This document shows positions 63,140-64,000 of a DNA stretch of 64,000 nucleotides, piece after piece. The position numbers and the translations under genes were made by a program. Source of the DNA: Ruegeria lacuscaerulensis (lineage in GTDB: Bacteria > Pseudomonadota > Alphaproteobacteria > Rhodobacterales > Rhodobacteraceae); assembly GCF_013034685.1 (NCBI RefSeq), contig NZ_WQGO01000005.1, positions 248,001 to 312,000 on the forward strand, read 5' to 3'. The stretch's first letter is position 1; every line of letters begins with the position of its first letter. The notes beneath the pieces were generated by a model that did not search any database, was not told where the DNA came from, and saw nothing but the letters and a program-made list of their open reading frames with translations.

Positions 63140-64000
63140 TCAGGCCATCCGACGCGCGAGGGCACTTTTGCAGAAATTGTTAGCGCCAACAATGCCAAAT
63201 TCATCCTGTTCCGAGACATAGAGGTTCATCGACCGGCGTAGCTCACTGAACCGACCCCCGGCGTTGAAAGCGTCGCGGAAGGTGTCCTTGAACAGCCAAC
63301 GGTTCTTTTCGGCCACGCCGCCCACCAGAAAAACACCGCCCGCTGGCATCATGGTCACAGCCATATCGCCCATGACAGCCCCCAGATGAGTGGTGAACAT
63401 ATGGGCCGCGCGTACCGCATGAGGGTCGGTTTGGGCCAGCGCGTCTTGCAGGATATCCTTTGCGGGACGGGTTTCCGCGTTGGTTTGACCGGCTGCGAGT
63501 TGGATGGCTTGGTAGAGGATGGGCAGGCCGGTGCCGCTCAGGAACATCTCGGCCTCAAGGGTCAGCGAGTCGTCAAAGAAACACTCGGTCGCGACCTCGC
63601 GGGCGGCGCGAAATACTTCAACCTCGTCAGCGTGGCGCGGTGACAGGCCTACATGGCCGCCTTCGCCAGATGCCGTATGGTAGTGCCCCTCGGAATAGAG
63701 CAGCGACCCAACCCCAAGCCCGGTGCCCGGCCCAACGACCAAGCGAGTGCCGACCGGCGGGGTTTCCGCACCTTGCAAAACCTCGACGTCACCGGCCCTG
63801 ATTTCAGCCACAGACCACGCGGCTGCGGTGAAGTCATTGATCACAAAAGTATGTTGCGCGCCGGTCGCGCGTCCGATGTCGTCCTCGGACAAATCAAGCT
63901 GCGCGTTGGTCAGTCGGATCGTACCATCCCGCACAGGGCCCGCCCCGGCGGCGACAACCGCGCGGGGGTCGGTGCCAACTTCGTCGCGCAGGCTGTGAAA
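63140..64000 (-). CDS. glk: Glucokinase, partial (5' end beyond the window)
   Basis: About 286 C-terminal residues of a Glk-family (PF02685) hexokinase are visible and the frame stays open to the right edge. Motifs include VVAAGAGPV, TFVINDFTAAAWSV, LVVGPGTGLGVG, ASGEGGHVGLSPR, LSGTGLPILYQ and VFLVGGVAEKN. It phosphorylates glucose in the cytoplasm. It is followed by fructokinase and isomerase genes in a sugar catabolic operon. Confidence 0.88.
   Translation of the reverse strand, partial: FHSLRDEVGTDPRAVVAAGAGPVRDGTIRLTNAQLDLSEDDIGRATGAQHTFVINDFTAAAWSVAEIRAGDVEVLQGAETPPVGTRLVVGPGTGLGVGSLLYSEGHYHTASGEGGHVGLSPRHADEVEVFRAAREVATECFFDDSLTLEAEMFLSGTGLPILYQAIQLAAGQTNAETRPAKDILQDALAQTDPHAVRAAHMFTTHLGAVMGDMAVTMMPAGGVFLVGGVAEKNRWLFKDTFRDAFNAGGRFSELRRSMNLYVSEQDEFGIVGANNFCKSALARRMA

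Overview
The window looks like chromosome of a marine alphaproteobacterium of the Rhodobacterales (Roseobacter group). Base composition is around 60 percent GC. Sugar ABC and TRAP uptake systems are dense, periplasmic nitrate reductase genes are present, and the solute-binding proteins, acyl-CoA dehydrogenases and KDG kinase are of types common in that group. This is inferred from gene content, not from a marker gene. No rRNA, true tRNA, CRISPR array, insertion sequence or prophage was seen.

Layout. 1-3.7 kb: the end of a ribose-type sugar ABC operon, divergent from a soluble histidine kinase and a NarL-type response regulator. 3.7-9.05 kb (minus): a mono-covalent FAD oxidoreductase, a DUF4242 protein and a very large SAM/adenylate cyclase/AAA/TPR signalling protein. 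9.4-16.5 kb (plus): a glucose/mannose-type ABC transporter (GtsABCD-like), a GMC oxidoreductase and KDG kinase. 16.6-27.4 kb (plus): nitronate monooxygenase followed by a beta-oxidation cluster (CoA ligase, two thiolases, IclR regulator, fused hydratase/dehydrogenase, paired acyl-CoA dehydrogenases, crotonase) that resembles the pimelate (pim) operon. 27.5-31.4 kb (minus): a DctPQM TRAP transporter whose small permease is fused to a TM2-like and coiled-coil module.

31.5-36.8 kb is the most interesting part. It is an RNA-repair locus with divergent rtcR, then rsr (bacterial Ro60), then a 470-base non-coding stretch, then rtcB. I read the non-coding stretch as three tandem Y-RNA-like units. They share an 8-bp stem with compensatory changes. 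The middle unit contains an almost canonical but circularly permuted tRNA: variable loop, T-arm, acceptor helix closed by a loop, D-arm. No rtcA is present. The RtcR protein lacks the GAFTGA motif and no -24/-12 promoter is visible before rsr.

36.8-40.9 kb (minus): a 1359-residue autotransporter built of about 32-residue repeats. 41.3-47.8 kb (minus): napFDAGHBC plus a small membrane protein, behind a perfect FNR box. 48.0-51.4 kb (minus): a cobalamin riboswitch driving a DUF1636 protein and a BtuFCD-like ABC transporter. 51.7-54.2 kb (plus): a MaoC-phosphotransacetylase fusion and acetate kinase. 54.2-55.0 kb (minus): two small YqjDE-like envelope proteins. 55.0-60.3 kb (minus): ugpBAEC with an endonuclease/exonuclease/phosphatase-family enzyme at the end. 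60.5-64 kb: a LacI-family regulator facing a D-lyxose isomerase-like protein, a fructokinase and a glucokinase cut by the window edge.

Read together, the region serves uptake and catabolism of sugars, glycerol-3-phosphate and organic acids. It also holds an anaerobic/redox respiratory module, B12 uptake and a stress-responsive RNA-repair system.
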